The notes under the pieces are model-generated. The model searched no databases, was not told where the DNA came from, and was given only the letters and a program-made list of their open reading frames with translations. From Cyclobacteriaceae bacterium (GTDB taxonomy: Bacteria; Bacteroidota; Bacteroidia; Cytophagales; Cyclobacteriaceae): a stretch of DNA of 52,765 bases. The DNA lies in the NCBI GenBank assembly GCA_020436085.1, contig JAGQYM010000031.1, forward strand, positions 1-52,765, given 5' to 3'. A program made the position numbers and the translations under genes. Below, piece after piece: positions 6,868 to 15,703 of the stretch. How positions within the stretch are numbered: the stretch's first letter is position 1; each line of letters begins with the position of its first letter.

Positions 6868-7590
6868 ATGATTCGAAGCGTTGCAGCTGTGTTTTTATCG
6901 ATTGGAGTTTGTCTTTCAGTTTTCGGACAAGAGACCACCACAAAGAAAGTAACCCGCATCAACTTACCTGGCTCTTTTTTAGTTGACATCGGAGTAAATC
7001 GCGGCCTAAGCGCACCCAGAGATTTTGATACTGGCTTTTGGGGATCTCGCACGCTCAATCTCTACTATCAATACCCCATACGTATCGCTCACTCTAATTT
7101 CAGCCTTGTACCTGGAATGGGTCTTGGTTTTGAGCGTTTTAAAATGACCAATAATTACACGCTGACCTCAAAGCCCGGAGCAGATGGTACTTACGGACTA
7201 GTACTCGCGGATACCTCTATACTATATCCTGGCACCAAGAAGTCGATGATCGTGGCCAATTATTTTGACATTCCGGTCGAGTTGCGATTTGACTCACGAC
7301 CTGATGACATTTCAAGAAGTTTCAATCTCGCTGTAGGCGGGAGGTTCGGTGTGTTGCTTGATTCCTTTACGAAAATAAAATATAAGCAAGACGGAGAAAC
7401 CAAGATTGTAAAAGACAAACAAGACCACGGACTGAACGATATCCGTTATGGATTCTACACGCGTATCGGCATCGGTGGCTTCAATTGGTTTTTCATGTAT
7501 AATTCCTCCAGTCTCTTCAAAACCGATGAAGGACCCAACAAGACTGTAATGAATACCTTTACTGCGGGTATTTCAATCAACGGCTTCTAG
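6868..7590 (+). CDS. outer-membrane beta-barrel (PorT-like) protein
   Basis: A 240-residue exported protein. A cleavable signal peptide (residues 1-21, ending VFGQ) is followed by alternating aromatic and polar strands typical of an eight-stranded barrel: LNLYYQYPI, FSLVPGMGLGFERF, FDIPVELRFDSR, FNLAVGGRFGVLLD, YGFYTRIGIGGFNWFF, and a final strand ending in a phenylalanine (TFTAGISINGF). The C-terminal aromatic residue fits recognition by the BAM machinery. Proteins of this size with paired VP.GMGLGFE and IPVELRF patterns are usually annotated as PorT or outer-membrane beta-barrel proteins. A specific function cannot be assigned, and it should not be equated with the T9SS component PorT itself. 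A consensus promoter lies upstream. It ends 5 nt from the convergent hydratase gene. Confidence 0.7.
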   Translation: MIRSVAAVFLSIGVCLSVFGQETTTKKVTRINLPGSFLVDIGVNRGLSAPRDFDTGFWGSRTLNLYYQYPIRIAHSNFSLVPGMGLGFERFKMTNNYTLTSKPGADGTYGLVLADTSILYPGTKKSMIVANYFDIPVELRFDSRPDDISRSFNLAVGGRFGVLLDSFTKIKYKQDGETKIVKDKQDHGLNDIRYGFYTRIGIGGFNWFFMYNSSSLFKTDEGPNKTVMNTFTAGISINGF

Positions 7591-7595
7591 AAAAT

Positions 7596-8378
7596 TTACT
7601 TCCCCTGAAAAGCTGGTTTGCGTTTTTCAAGAAACGCTGCAACGCCTTCTTTGTAGTCAGCTGAGCTTCCGGCTATCTCCTGGCAGTAGGCTTCGTAGTC
7701 AAGCATTTCCTCCAGTGAAGAAGAAGTGGAGCGATTCAACATTTTTTTGATAAGACCGATTGCCTTGGTTGGCGCGCCTGCATAATAGTTTGCGTACTCC
7801 GCCACAGCAGCGTCAAGTTGGTCTGCAGGTACCGCCTTGTTTACCAACCCCAAGGCTTCAGCCTCCTTTCCTTTAATGCGACTACCCATAGTACACATTT
7901 CAAAAGCTTTAGCTCTTCCGACTATTCTTGGCAAAAAATAAGATGAGCCAGAATCGGGAACGAGGCCGATGTTGATAAAGACTTCAATCAGAGTTGCTTC
8001 CTCTGCAGCAATGATAAGGTCACAGGCAAGTGCAATGGAACAACCAGCGCCCGCAGCCACTCCGTTAAGTCGGCAAATGATTGGCTTTGGCAGCGCCTGC
8101 ATTTGGGTGATCAATGGATTATATCTCTTATGCAGTGACTGTAGAAATGATCTCTTCTCAGATCCAGACACGGCCTTTAAATCTTGCCCAGAGCAAAACG
8201 CTTTTCCCTCCCCTGTCAGCACAACTACTCTCGCCTCCGAGTCACGAGCTACCTGCTTAAATGCATCTTGCAATTCGTAGGTGATCGCATCATTCAATGC
8301 ATTGTAAACTTCAGGTCTGTTGAGCGTGATGGTCACAATGCCATTGCCGAGCTCGTACTTGATAAACTTAAAATCCAT
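7596..8378 (-). CDS. enoyl-CoA hydratase/isomerase family protein, PaaG-like
   Basis: A 260-residue crotonase-fold enzyme, the usual length. Landmarks are the N-terminal ITLNRPEVYNALN, FCSGQDLKA which forms the first oxyanion-hole strand, and GVAAGAGCSIALACDLIIA for the second. VPDSGSSYFLPR carries the aspartate typical of PaaG-type 1,2-epoxyphenylacetyl-CoA isomerases instead of the two glutamates of classical hydratases. This favours an isomerase role in phenylacetate degradation or a related acyl-CoA conversion, but no other paa genes are present. It is last in a minus-strand run after rpoN and the PAP2-like gene, with an 11-nt gap upstream. Confidence 0.83.
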   Translation of the reverse strand: MDFKFIKYELGNGIVTITLNRPEVYNALNDAITYELQDAFKQVARDSEARVVVLTGEGKAFCSGQDLKAVSGSEKRSFLQSLHKRYNPLITQMQALPKPIICRLNGVAAGAGCSIALACDLIIAAEEATLIEVFINIGLVPDSGSSYFLPRIVGRAKAFEMCTMGSRIKGKEAEALGLVNKAVPADQLDAAVAEYANYYAGAPTKAIGLIKKMLNRSTSSSLEEMLDYEAYCQEIAGSSADYKEGVAAFLEKRKPAFQGK

Positions 8379-8389
8379 AGGTCGGGTTT

Positions 8390-8998
8390 TTAGAATAGTA
8401 TGATCATACCAAAGAATCCAATAACAAATCCGCTGATGCTTCCCACAAGAATTTCTCTGGGTGTATGTGCATTAAGCGACAGCCTTGCCGACATCACCAG
8501 TCCAGCACAAAGGATAACCAAAACAGTTGGGATAAGCAGGGTGTTCTCTTCAGAGACTTTATTCATGGGTAGCATCATGCCGATGGCTCCCCACATTGCC
8601 ACGCTGTGAACACTTACCTTGAAAAAAAAGGTAACAATCGTTGAAAACACCACAAGAGCTGTCACGATCATCATCAATCGTAACAGGTTTGGAATGGGAA
8701 ACTTCCAGTAGAACATCAACGTGACGAAGATGTAAATGATTGAAATAAAAATGAAAGGAAGAATTCTCTGTTCCCTTTGAGGCATCGTTAGGTCACGCAC
8801 AGAACCTGTGAGTCTGAGCATTAGAAAATTGACTGCAGGTAATGCAAACGTGGTTACAAAAATCAACAGGATGATCCAGAGTGAAGGCCTTGCGGGCTGA
8901 AGCACCACCGGTAAAAAGTAGGTAAGCATTAAAAACAGATAGGTGGTCATCAACAATGGATGAAACACAAAAGATATTGCCCTGGCTAGTCCCTTCAC
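8390..8998 (-). CDS. PAP2-like membrane protein with altered active site
   Basis: A 202-residue protein with about six membrane helices. Its last third keeps the layout of the PAP2 phosphatase core: an SVHSVAMWG segment where PSGH is expected, then ARLSLNAHTPREILVG resembling the SRxxxxxHxxxDvxxG motif, with the histidine kept and the aspartate replaced. The proline and glycine of PSGH are lost, so classical lipid phosphatase activity is doubtful. The start is GTG at 8996-8998, 4 nt after the rpoN stop, suggesting translational coupling. Function is unknown; the fold assignment rests on motif spacing only. Confidence 0.6.
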   Translation of the reverse strand: MKGLARAISFVFHPLLMTTYLFLMLTYFLPVVLQPARPSLWIILLIFVTTFALPAVNFLMLRLTGSVRDLTMPQREQRILPFIFISIIYIFVTLMFYWKFPIPNLLRLMMIVTALVVFSTIVTFFFKVSVHSVAMWGAIGMMLPMNKVSEENTLLIPTVLVILCAGLVMSARLSLNAHTPREILVGSISGFVIGFFGMIILF

Positions 8999-9002
8999 GC
9001 GA

Positions 9003-10457
9003 TTAAAGTTCTTTTCGCAAACGTGCCACCGGGATATTTAGTTGCTCCCTGTACTTGGCCACTGTACGCCTGGCAATATTGTAACCTTTGGCTTTTAGTA
9101 AGTCTTCCAGTTTATCATCGGAATAAGGCTTGGCTTTATCCTCCTGATCGATCAGGTCTTTGATAATTTGTTTTACCTCTCTCGAACTTACTTCCTCGCC
9201 TGTGTTAGTAGAGATGCCCTCGCTAAAGAAATATTTCAAGGGATATACTCCGAAATCTGTTTGCACCGTCTTGCTACTCGCCACCCGACTGACTGTAGAG
9301 ATATCCATGTTGATGATCTGTGCGATATCTTTCAGGATCATGGGTTTCAACTTGGTTTCATCTCCTTCCTGAAAATAATCATACTGAAAGTCAACGATAG
9401 CCCGCATCGTTTTTAGCAGCGTGATCTGTCGTTGTCTAATCGCATCAATGAACCACTTTGCTGCATCGAGTTTCTGCTTCACAAATGTGACTGCCTCTTT
9501 TAGTTTCTTGTCTTTCTTGTCACTCTTATCGTATGCTTTAAACATTTCGGAGTACGATCTGCTGATTCTCAACTCCGGAGCATTTCTTGAGTTCAATGCA
9601 AGTTCCAGTTTGCCGTTGTTGTTGGTAAGAATGAAATCAGGAATGACATATTGGTTTTTCACCATGCCAGAAGTTGTCTCTCCTCCTGGCTTTGGATTAA
9701 GCCGAACGATCAGCTCTATGGCATCTTTAATGAAGTCTTCATCATCAAGATCAAGCTTCTTAAGAATTTTTGAATAGTGCTTCTTTGTAAATTCTTCGTA
9801 GCATTCGTTGAGGATTCTTTTGGCCACGATCACATCTACATCCTGCCCGTCATCCATGCGCTCCAACTGAAGCAGCAAACATTCCTGAAGGTTTCTGGCT
9901 GCGATGCCTGCAGGATCAAAAGCCTGAATTCGCGAAAGCAATTCTTCAACTTCTTCTAATGTAGTCTCGATCCCTTGCGAAAAAGCCAGGTCATTCACGA
10001 TTGCTTCGAGATCTCTACGGATATATCCATCGCCTTCGATACTGCCGATCAGTTGTCTTCCGATGGTCAGGCGCCTGTCGTCCAGACCGAGGAAACCCAA
10101 TTGTGTAAGAAGTGTTTCTTGCAATGAAGATGAGGTAGGCATGGGCATTTCACGATCATCATCGTCATCCATGTCGTTGTGGGTTTTATACCCACTGTAG
10201 TCATCATCCTGGAGGTAATCTTTGATGTCGATGTCGTCCTCTTTGGACTCCGGGGTTTCTACCTCGTCCTCGCCACTTTCCTGAAAATCGTCTTCACCAT
10301 CCTCTGACTCCCCCTCCTCTAACACTGGGTTCAGCTCCAACTCCTCCTCAATGCGGTTTTCCAGTTCGGCCGTAGGCACCTGCAGCAGCTTTATGAATTG
10401 TATCTGCTGAGGAGACAATTTCTGCTGAAGTGACTGGGTAAGGCCTAATTTTTGCAT
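9003..10457 (-). CDS. rpoN: RNA polymerase sigma-54 factor
   Basis: A 484-residue sigma-54. Region I is the glutamine- and leucine-rich N-terminus (LTQSLQQKLSPQQ then IQFIKLLQ) that contacts enhancer-binding activators. Region II is a long acidic linker (about residues 50-110, rich in Asp and Glu). The core-binding domain and helix-turn-helix follow (MDISTVSRVASSKTVQT), and the RpoN box reads ARRTVAKYRE at residues 462-471, matching the consensus that recognises the -24 element. The length is normal. It heads the minus-strand run with the PAP2-like and hydratase genes. No sigma-54 activator gene is present in this window. A likely housekeeping promoter lies at 10475-10503. Confidence 0.96.
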   Translation of the reverse strand: MQKLGLTQSLQQKLSPQQIQFIKLLQVPTAELENRIEEELELNPVLEEGESEDGEDDFQESGEDEVETPESKEDDIDIKDYLQDDDYSGYKTHNDMDDDDDREMPMPTSSSLQETLLTQLGFLGLDDRRLTIGRQLIGSIEGDGYIRRDLEAIVNDLAFSQGIETTLEEVEELLSRIQAFDPAGIAARNLQECLLLQLERMDDGQDVDVIVAKRILNECYEEFTKKHYSKILKKLDLDDEDFIKDAIELIVRLNPKPGGETTSGMVKNQYVIPDFILTNNNGKLELALNSRNAPELRISRSYSEMFKAYDKSDKKDKKLKEAVTFVKQKLDAAKWFIDAIRQRQITLLKTMRAIVDFQYDYFQEGDETKLKPMILKDIAQIINMDISTVSRVASSKTVQTDFGVYPLKYFFSEGISTNTGEEVSSREVKQIIKDLIDQEDKAKPYSDDKLEDLLKAKGYNIARRTVAKYREQLNIPVARLRKEL

Positions 10458-10474
10458 GAAAACCGATTAGGGCC

Positions 10475-10503
10475 TAAAGTTACCAATTCACCCAGTCAGT
10501 CAA
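10475..10503 (-). promoter_or_regulatory. likely rpoN promoter
   Basis: On the minus strand, TTG (10501-10503), 18 nt, then TAACTTTA (10475-10482), one base off TAnnTTTG, lies 17 nt before the rpoN ATG. Confidence 0.4.
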
Positions 10504-10662
10504 AAACCGTTTCCCTGCTCCATACTGAGGTAAATTGGGATCTTACATTCTCAACATGTTTTGCTGCTGTACCCGCGCTCAAGCTTTGATAAAAAACACA
10601 AATTCACGTTTTTTGCCTCCCGTTCAGAACCGAGCGGACGGATCAAACTGATTAAATAACAA

Positions 10663-12096
10663 ATGAAACGTACGAAGATTAAGGATGTGCTGGCCAGCAA
10701 GCCAGAAGGTCAAGAAGTTGTTGTAAAAGGATGGGTGCGCACGTTCAGAAATAATCAGTTTATCTCGATCAACGATGGATCAACCATTCAAAACCTACAG
10801 GCAGTAGTTGAGATTGATCAACTGGAGGAATCAACGCTGCGGAGAATTACCACGGGATCTTGTATATCGGTACAGGGAACGCTCATTCCATCTCCCGCAA
10901 AGGGGCAAACGGTGGAGGTAAAAGTTTCTCAGCTGGAAATTTTGGGGGACAGCGACCCTGAGAAATATCCGCTCCAGCCGAAGAAACACTCGATGGAGTT
11001 CTTGCGAGAGATTGCGCATTTCAGATCACGCACCAGCACTTTTGGCGCTGTGATGAGGATACGACACGCAATGGCTTTTGCTGTCCATAAATTTTTTAAT
11101 GACCGCGGATTCTACTACATCCATACTCCGATAGTAACAGGTTCAGATGCTGAGGGGGCGGGTGCAATGTTCCGCGTGACAACTTTAGATCCACAAAATC
11201 CTCCGAAGAACGAGGCAGGTGAAGTGGACTTTAAAGAAGATTTTTTCGGAAGGGAAACCAATCTAACGGTGTCAGGACAACTGGAGGTGGAGACTTATGC
11301 TCTCGCGCTAAGTGAAACTTACACCTTCGGCCCGACTTTCAGAGCTGAGAATTCAAACACTACCCGGCACCTGGCGGAGTTTTGGATGATTGAGCCTGAG
11401 ATGGCTTTTTATGACATCAACGACAACATGCAGCTTGCTCAAGACTTTCTTCAGTATCTGATGAAGTATGCGCTCGACAACTGTCGTGAAGATTTGGAGT
11501 TTCTCGACAAGAGAGCCGCTGATGAGGAAATGACGAAACCTCAGGCGCAGCGCAACGAACTTAGCCTGATTGATCGCATCAAATTTGTTGTAGAAAATGA
11601 TTTTCAACGGTTGACTTATACGGAGGCCATTGACATCCTTCGCAACTCTAATCCAAACAAGAAAAAGAAATTTCAATACCTGGTTGATCAATGGGGTGTT
11701 GACCTTCAATCCGAACACGAGAGATTTCTTGTAGAGAAGCATTTCAAAAAACCTGTTATCCTCTATAACTATCCAAAGGACATCAAGGCATTCTACATGC
11801 GTCAGAATGAAGATGATAAGACCGTTGCAGCGATGGACGTTCTTTTCCCTGGTATCGGTGAAATCATTGGTGGTTCTCAACGGGAAGAAAGACTCGACAG
11901 GCTGGTGAGCAGGATTAATGAAATGGGTCTGCCTGAAAAAGACTTATGGTGGTATATCGACCTGAGGAGATTTGGAAGCGCGCCACACAGTGGTTTCGGA
12001 TTAGGCTTTGAGCGCCTTATTCTTTTCGTTACTGGTATGACCAACATCAGGGATGTAATTCCTTTTCCACGTTTCCCTGGCAACGCGGAGTTTTGA
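10663..12096 (+). CDS. asnS: asparaginyl-tRNA synthetase
   Basis: A 477-residue class IIb aminoacyl-tRNA synthetase charging tRNA-Asn. The N-terminal OB-fold anticodon-binding domain covers about residues 1-110 ([22 protein letters not shown]). The catalytic domain shows class II motif 2 ([22 protein letters not shown]) and motif 3 near the C-terminus ([16 protein letters not shown]). Length and motif order are those of bacterial AsnRS; the SVSGQLEVE segment and the ENSNTTRHL context favour Asn over Asp. The start is an ATG preceded by an A-rich stretch with no clear Shine-Dalgarno, which is usual in this phylum. The 205-nt gap from divergent rpoN contains no other gene. Confidence 0.97.
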   Translation: MKRTKIKDVLASKPEGQEVVVKGWVRTFRNNQFISINDGSTIQNLQAVVEIDQLEESTLRRITTGSCISVQGTLIPSPAKGQTVEVKVSQLEILGDSDPEKYPLQPKKHSMEFLREIAHFRSRTSTFGAVMRIRHAMAFAVHKFFNDRGFYYIHTPIVTGSDAEGAGAMFRVTTLDPQNPPKNEAGEVDFKEDFFGRETNLTVSGQLEVETYALALSETYTFGPTFRAENSNTTRHLAEFWMIEPEMAFYDINDNMQLAQDFLQYLMKYALDNCREDLEFLDKRAADEEMTKPQAQRNELSLIDRIKFVVENDFQRLTYTEAIDILRNSNPNKKKKFQYLVDQWGVDLQSEHERFLVEKHFKKPVILYNYPKDIKAFYMRQNEDDKTVAAMDVLFPGIGEIIGGSQREERLDRLVSRINEMGLPEKDLWWYIDLRRFGSAPHSGFGLGFERLILFVTGMTNIRDVIPFPRFPGNAEF

Positions 12097-12160
12097 TTAC
12101 CACGCGACACCACAATATTCCTGTTATCAAAACACAACAGGCGAGACATATGTTGACTAA

Positions 12161-12168
12161 TACCTTTG
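12161..12168 (+). promoter_or_regulatory. -7 element upstream of the ferric-reductase-like gene
   Basis: TACCTTTG matches the TAnnTTTG consensus 18 nt before the ATG at 12187. No TTG is found at the right distance, so only half of the promoter is supported. Confidence 0.35.
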
Positions 12169-12186
12169 TGTCCGATTAACTCTTAA

Positions 12187-12741
12187 TTGATGGAAACTAT
12201 CGAACTATCAGGTATTCTCGGGTTGACGGCTCTTGCGTGTCTCACAGGTAATTTCATTGTTGGACTTTGCATTAAGTTTAATGCGCCCGTGAAACTGCCT
12301 TATGGATTGACATTTCTTGGTCTTCACAAGCTTACAGGATACTCGGCCGCCATTGCGATCATACTGCACGTTGCCATTATCCCTTTGGATCCAAAATCCG
12401 AGTTTACCTGGGGCGACCTGCTCTTACCAATTTGGACGGTCCATCAACCCGTGGCCAATACCTTTGGCGCCATTTCTCTTTATGCAATTGCTCTGGTAGT
12501 TATCACTTCTTACTTCAAAGAGAAAATGAAATACGCTACCTGGAGAATCATTCACTTTACTTCGTATTTCGCAGCGGTTCCGCTTTTTGCCCACAGCATC
12601 ATCACTGATCCTTTGCTAAAGGACCGCCCGATTGATTGGATTGATGCAGAAAAGGTTTTTGTCGAGCTATGCGCCCTGGTTGTGCTTGGCTTGATTGTTT
12701 ATCGCTTCGGATTAAGGAAGGCGAAAATGGCTACAGACTGA
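12187..12741 (+). CDS. ferric-reductase-like transmembrane protein, probable b-type heme protein
   Basis: A 184-residue protein with five or six membrane helices. Two histidine pairs lie on facing helices: HKLTGYSAAIAIILH (13 residues between) and HFTSYFAAVPLFAH (12 residues between). This spacing is the bis-heme signature of the ferric reductase/NOX/MsrQ superfamily, in which the helices carry electrons across the membrane. There is no FAD- or NAD-binding domain, so an electron-transfer partner would be needed. It is isolated between asnS and a convergent universal stress protein, so the partner cannot be read from context. The family assignment is by histidine pattern. Confidence 0.65.
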   Translation: MMETIELSGILGLTALACLTGNFIVGLCIKFNAPVKLPYGLTFLGLHKLTGYSAAIAIILHVAIIPLDPKSEFTWGDLLLPIWTVHQPVANTFGAISLYAIALVVITSYFKEKMKYATWRIIHFTSYFAAVPLFAHSIITDPLLKDRPIDWIDAEKVFVELCALVVLGLIVYRFGLRKAKMATD

Positions 12742-12744
12742 TTC

Positions 12745-13584
12745 CTATTTTACTGGTCTTCTCTTAAACGCCAACAGCGGAATCGTTCCCTGATAAGCAA
12801 GCTTTCGAGTAACGCTTCGCGCGAATATTTTTTCAAACAGGTTAAGCTCATGAGTGAATGTGGTGAGTAACTCCGCCTTCTTGTCTTTGATGTAGTTATC
12901 AATAGCCACAGGCACGTCTTCATCAATCACGATCTCAAGTTTGATTTTATTGTAGTTGGCCTTGTCCACCAGTCGTTGTACTTCCTCACGCTTGGTATCT
13001 ACTGTTTTATTAATGGCTTCTACCACGTGAACCATGTGAATAGTGGAATCGAACACGCGAGCAAACGGAATGATCGTATCTAATTCCTTCTGAACATTCT
13101 TCAAATCAGAAGCATACACTACATTCTTAAAATTGGTAAACTCTGCTTTTTCAGGAATTGCCAGGACAGGGGCATTGCAGATATCTATTACTGACACAGT
13201 GGTTCCACCGAGCACTGCCTTTTTCAACTTGCTGGCGCCTCTGCTACCCATAATAACAAGATTGATTTTATTCGCCTCTGCGAATCTCCTCACAGTATCT
13301 GCCACCGTGTGAGACTTTACAGCCTTGAAGGAAACCTTTGCTTTTCCCTTCAATGTGGAATTTGCTTCCGCAACTAACTTGGCTCCTTCTTCTTCAGCAA
13401 TTGCGAACAGTGATCGTTCAATTTGCTTGAGTTTCAAATGCGACTTAGGCACACCATCCAATCGCACCACATTCAAAATAGTATATTCAGCTTCCAGCTT
13501 GCCAGCCATTTTAAGGCCGTAGTTAATCGCAATTCTGGATAAGTCTGAGAAGTCTGTGAGGATCAGGATTTTTAGAGCTGCCAT
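12745..13584 (-). CDS. universal stress protein, tandem UspA domains
   Basis: A 279-residue cytosolic protein made of two Usp domains (about residues 1-140 and 141-279). The first carries the ATP-binding pattern VIMGSRGASKLKKAVLGGTT close to its end, together with the N-terminal LILTDFS strand. The second keeps the fold (VVYASDL, then IHMVHVVEA) but lacks the GxxGx9G(S/T) loop, so only one nucleotide site is expected. Tandem Usp proteins are common in Bacteroidota and are induced by stress or stationary phase; a molecular role is not established. It is convergent with the preceding membrane-protein gene, with a 3-nt gap. Confidence 0.88.
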   Translation of the reverse strand: MAALKILILTDFSDLSRIAINYGLKMAGKLEAEYTILNVVRLDGVPKSHLKLKQIERSLFAIAEEEGAKLVAEANSTLKGKAKVSFKAVKSHTVADTVRRFAEANKINLVIMGSRGASKLKKAVLGGTTVSVIDICNAPVLAIPEKAEFTNFKNVVYASDLKNVQKELDTIIPFARVFDSTIHMVHVVEAINKTVDTKREEVQRLVDKANYNKIKLEIVIDEDVPVAIDNYIKDKKAELLTTFTHELNLFEKIFARSVTRKLAYQGTIPLLAFKRRPVK

Positions 13585-13669
13585 AGGTTGATTTTGAGCA
13601 AGCTAAAATAGATCATTCACACCCATCATAAAAATAAAATTACGGGTGCGGAAGATGACTAAAGATGAG

Positions 13670-14029
13670 CTATCGCTTGAGAAATTTGTAAGTGGCCTTC
13701 AATCCGGACTCCTCGTCTTTGATGGAGAGGAAGTAGTAACCAGAAGGGAGGTCTTTCACCCTGATTCGCACTTCGTAGTCGTCCACGAATTCGCGATCGA
13801 GATTGAGAACATTACCGATAACGCTGTGCATTGCCAGTTTGGCTGACGCAGCATGAGGAGTTGGCAGTTTCACTGACAGGTATTCCGTTGCAGGATTGGG
13901 GTATAATTGCACCAGTCGATCCAATTGGCCCGATTCGGTATATAATGATCCATCAGCTGTCTGGCTGACCGCAGGTGCCGAGAGGCCCAAAACAAGCCCA
14001 AAAACCAATATATAACTGCTAATTTTCAC
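13670..14029 (-). CDS. minimal type IX secretion sorting-domain protein
   Basis: A 119-residue protein made almost only of a signal peptide (residues 1-22, ending AVSQ) and a T9SS type A C-terminal sorting domain. The sorting domain begins at VQLYPNPATEYLSVKLP, about twenty residues after the predicted cleavage site. It continues through the paired beta strands (KLAMHSVIGNVL, VRIRVKDLPSGYYFLSI) to the basic tail KATYKFLKR. Cargo domains normally precede this module; here there is room for only about 20 residues. The start is a GTG at 14027-14029. It could be a genuine short surface peptide or the remnant of a larger secreted protein whose body was lost. Confidence 0.8.
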   Translation of the reverse strand: MKISSYILVFGLVLGLSAPAVSQTADGSLYTESGQLDRLVQLYPNPATEYLSVKLPTPHAASAKLAMHSVIGNVLNLDREFVDDYEVRIRVKDLPSGYYFLSIKDEESGLKATYKFLKR

Positions 14030-14144
14030 TACTGCTATTTACGTAATACACCCAGTGAAGGGTTTACTTAAACATTAAGTTTTCACTATTTATGGCTCTT
14101 TGATGCAAATTGTAAGCCAAAGGTTTAAATAAGCGGGAGGTGAT

Positions 14145-15647
14145 TTATGCCTGAAATTGCCGAAAGACGGATGGGATATTATCTATAATATCTGACGCAA
14201 TAAGACCATGTAAGCCTTTTTCAAAGGCTGCAAGATCTCCTGCAGCCCCATGAATATAGACTCCCACCACTGCGGCATCAAAAGCGGTGTACCCTTGCGC
14301 GAGAAGTGCTGTTAATATACCGGTCAAAACATCTCCGCTGCCACCAGTTGCCATGCCAGGATTACCCGTTGGGTTGAAATAAACGCGACCATTGTAGTTA
14401 AAAATTGCTGAGTACGCTCCCTTCAGGACAACAACTCCTTCGATCTGTTTGGCAAGTTGTTTACCCTTTTCCAATTTTTCGAAATCATTCACCCAGTCGC
14501 CCGCCAGTCTTCGAAATTCGCCCGGATGCGGAGTGAGTATACTCCCTTTCGGAATAAGATGTAATAGTTCTCTGTTTGCAGAAATAATATTCAGTCCGTC
14601 AGCATCAATTACCATCGGTTTGTTGTCAGCTTTTTCCAGCAATTCTCTTACACCTTCGATGGTTGGTTTTTCAGTTCCAAGTCCGGGGCCTAATCCAATT
14701 GCTGAAAATTCACTCACGCTCTCAGTACCTGTGAAAAATTCATCCGCGTTATCAACCTGTGCCATAGCCTCCGGCACTGATGTTTGAATTATCTCATATC
14801 CTTTTCTGGGAACGTGTATTGTGAGCAATCCGATTCCTGATCGCATGGCAGCACGGCCTGCGAGTACACTCGCTCCCACCTTGCCGTAGCTTCCGGCAAC
14901 CAGCAAGCCTTTTCCAAAATCACCCTTGTGTTGAAATTTTGTTCTGCTCTTTATTCTCTTCCTGATTGACTTCCTGTCGATCATGTAGTAATCGCAGTCG
15001 ACCTCTTTAAGAAACTTAGAACTCAGTCCAATATTTACCACAACTAATTCTCCAACACGATCCGCATTTTCAGGCAATAAAAATCCAAGCTTAGGCCTCT
15101 GAAAGGTTACTGTAAAATCAGCTTTTACACATGATGTATTTGTTACTTGATCCGCAAACATTCCTGACGGAATATCAATACACACGCGGGTAGCAGGAGA
15201 ATCATTGATCGCCTTAACGACCTGTGCGTAAAATCCCTCGACAGGTCGGCTCAATCCTGATCCGAAAACTCCGTCTATTAATAAGTCGCAAGCGCCAAAC
15301 TGATTACCTGCAATCGTTCCACTCAACTCAACTGTTTTCAACTTACCGATCAGCCTCTCTTTGTTGACTTTAAAGTCGGCAGACTCAAGTACGGCACCTT
15401 TGGCAATCCAAACTTGCACGCTAAATCCCAAGTGATGGAGCATGCGTGCGATAGCGAGCCCATCGCCACCATTATTGCCGGTACCGCAAACTATTCCAAT
15501 TTTCTTCGTGGCATCGAACTGCTCAGTAAACCATTGTGTGAAAGCCTGGCAGGCTCGTTCCATCAAGTCGATGGAGGCTATGGGCTCATTCTTAATGGTG
15601 AATGCATCCCATTCTTTGATTTGTGCACTATTTAGTATTTTGAGCAT
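14145..15647 (-). CDS. nnr: bifunctional NAD(P)H-hydrate repair enzyme
   Basis: About 500 residues from an ATG at 15645-15647 (MLKILNSAQIKEWD), the usual family start. The open frame continues 35 codons upstream, but that part overlaps the divergent gene and lacks family similarity. The N-terminal YjeF_N epimerase domain shows VCGTGNNGGDGLAIAR and the FGSGLSRPV strand. The C-terminal ADP/ATP-dependent dehydratase domain has LGPGLGTEK, LTPHPGEFRRLAGD and MATGGSGDVLTG. Together they convert damaged R- and S-NADHX or NADPHX back to NADH or NADPH. It is followed downstream by the T9SS mini-protein across 115 nt. Confidence 0.95.
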   Translation of the reverse strand: MLKILNSAQIKEWDAFTIKNEPIASIDLMERACQAFTQWFTEQFDATKKIGIVCGTGNNGGDGLAIARMLHHLGFSVQVWIAKGAVLESADFKVNKERLIGKLKTVELSGTIAGNQFGACDLLIDGVFGSGLSRPVEGFYAQVVKAINDSPATRVCIDIPSGMFADQVTNTSCVKADFTVTFQRPKLGFLLPENADRVGELVVVNIGLSSKFLKEVDCDYYMIDRKSIRKRIKSRTKFQHKGDFGKGLLVAGSYGKVGASVLAGRAAMRSGIGLLTIHVPRKGYEIIQTSVPEAMAQVDNADEFFTGTESVSEFSAIGLGPGLGTEKPTIEGVRELLEKADNKPMVIDADGLNIISANRELLHLIPKGSILTPHPGEFRRLAGDWVNDFEKLEKGKQLAKQIEGVVVLKGAYSAIFNYNGRVYFNPTGNPGMATGGSGDVLTGILTALLAQGYTAFDAAVVGVYIHGAAGDLAAFEKGLHGLIASDIIDNIPSVFRQFQA

Positions 15648-15703
15648 GCCAAAAACGAAGATAAATAATCCTGACCTGAGTTTTTGGAAACGCAATTTTT
15701 CGA

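Noticed and set aside
12120-12141. Inverted repeat CCTGTT/AACAGG after asnS as a terminator
   Set aside because: Only 6 bp with a 10-nt loop and no T-run on either strand.
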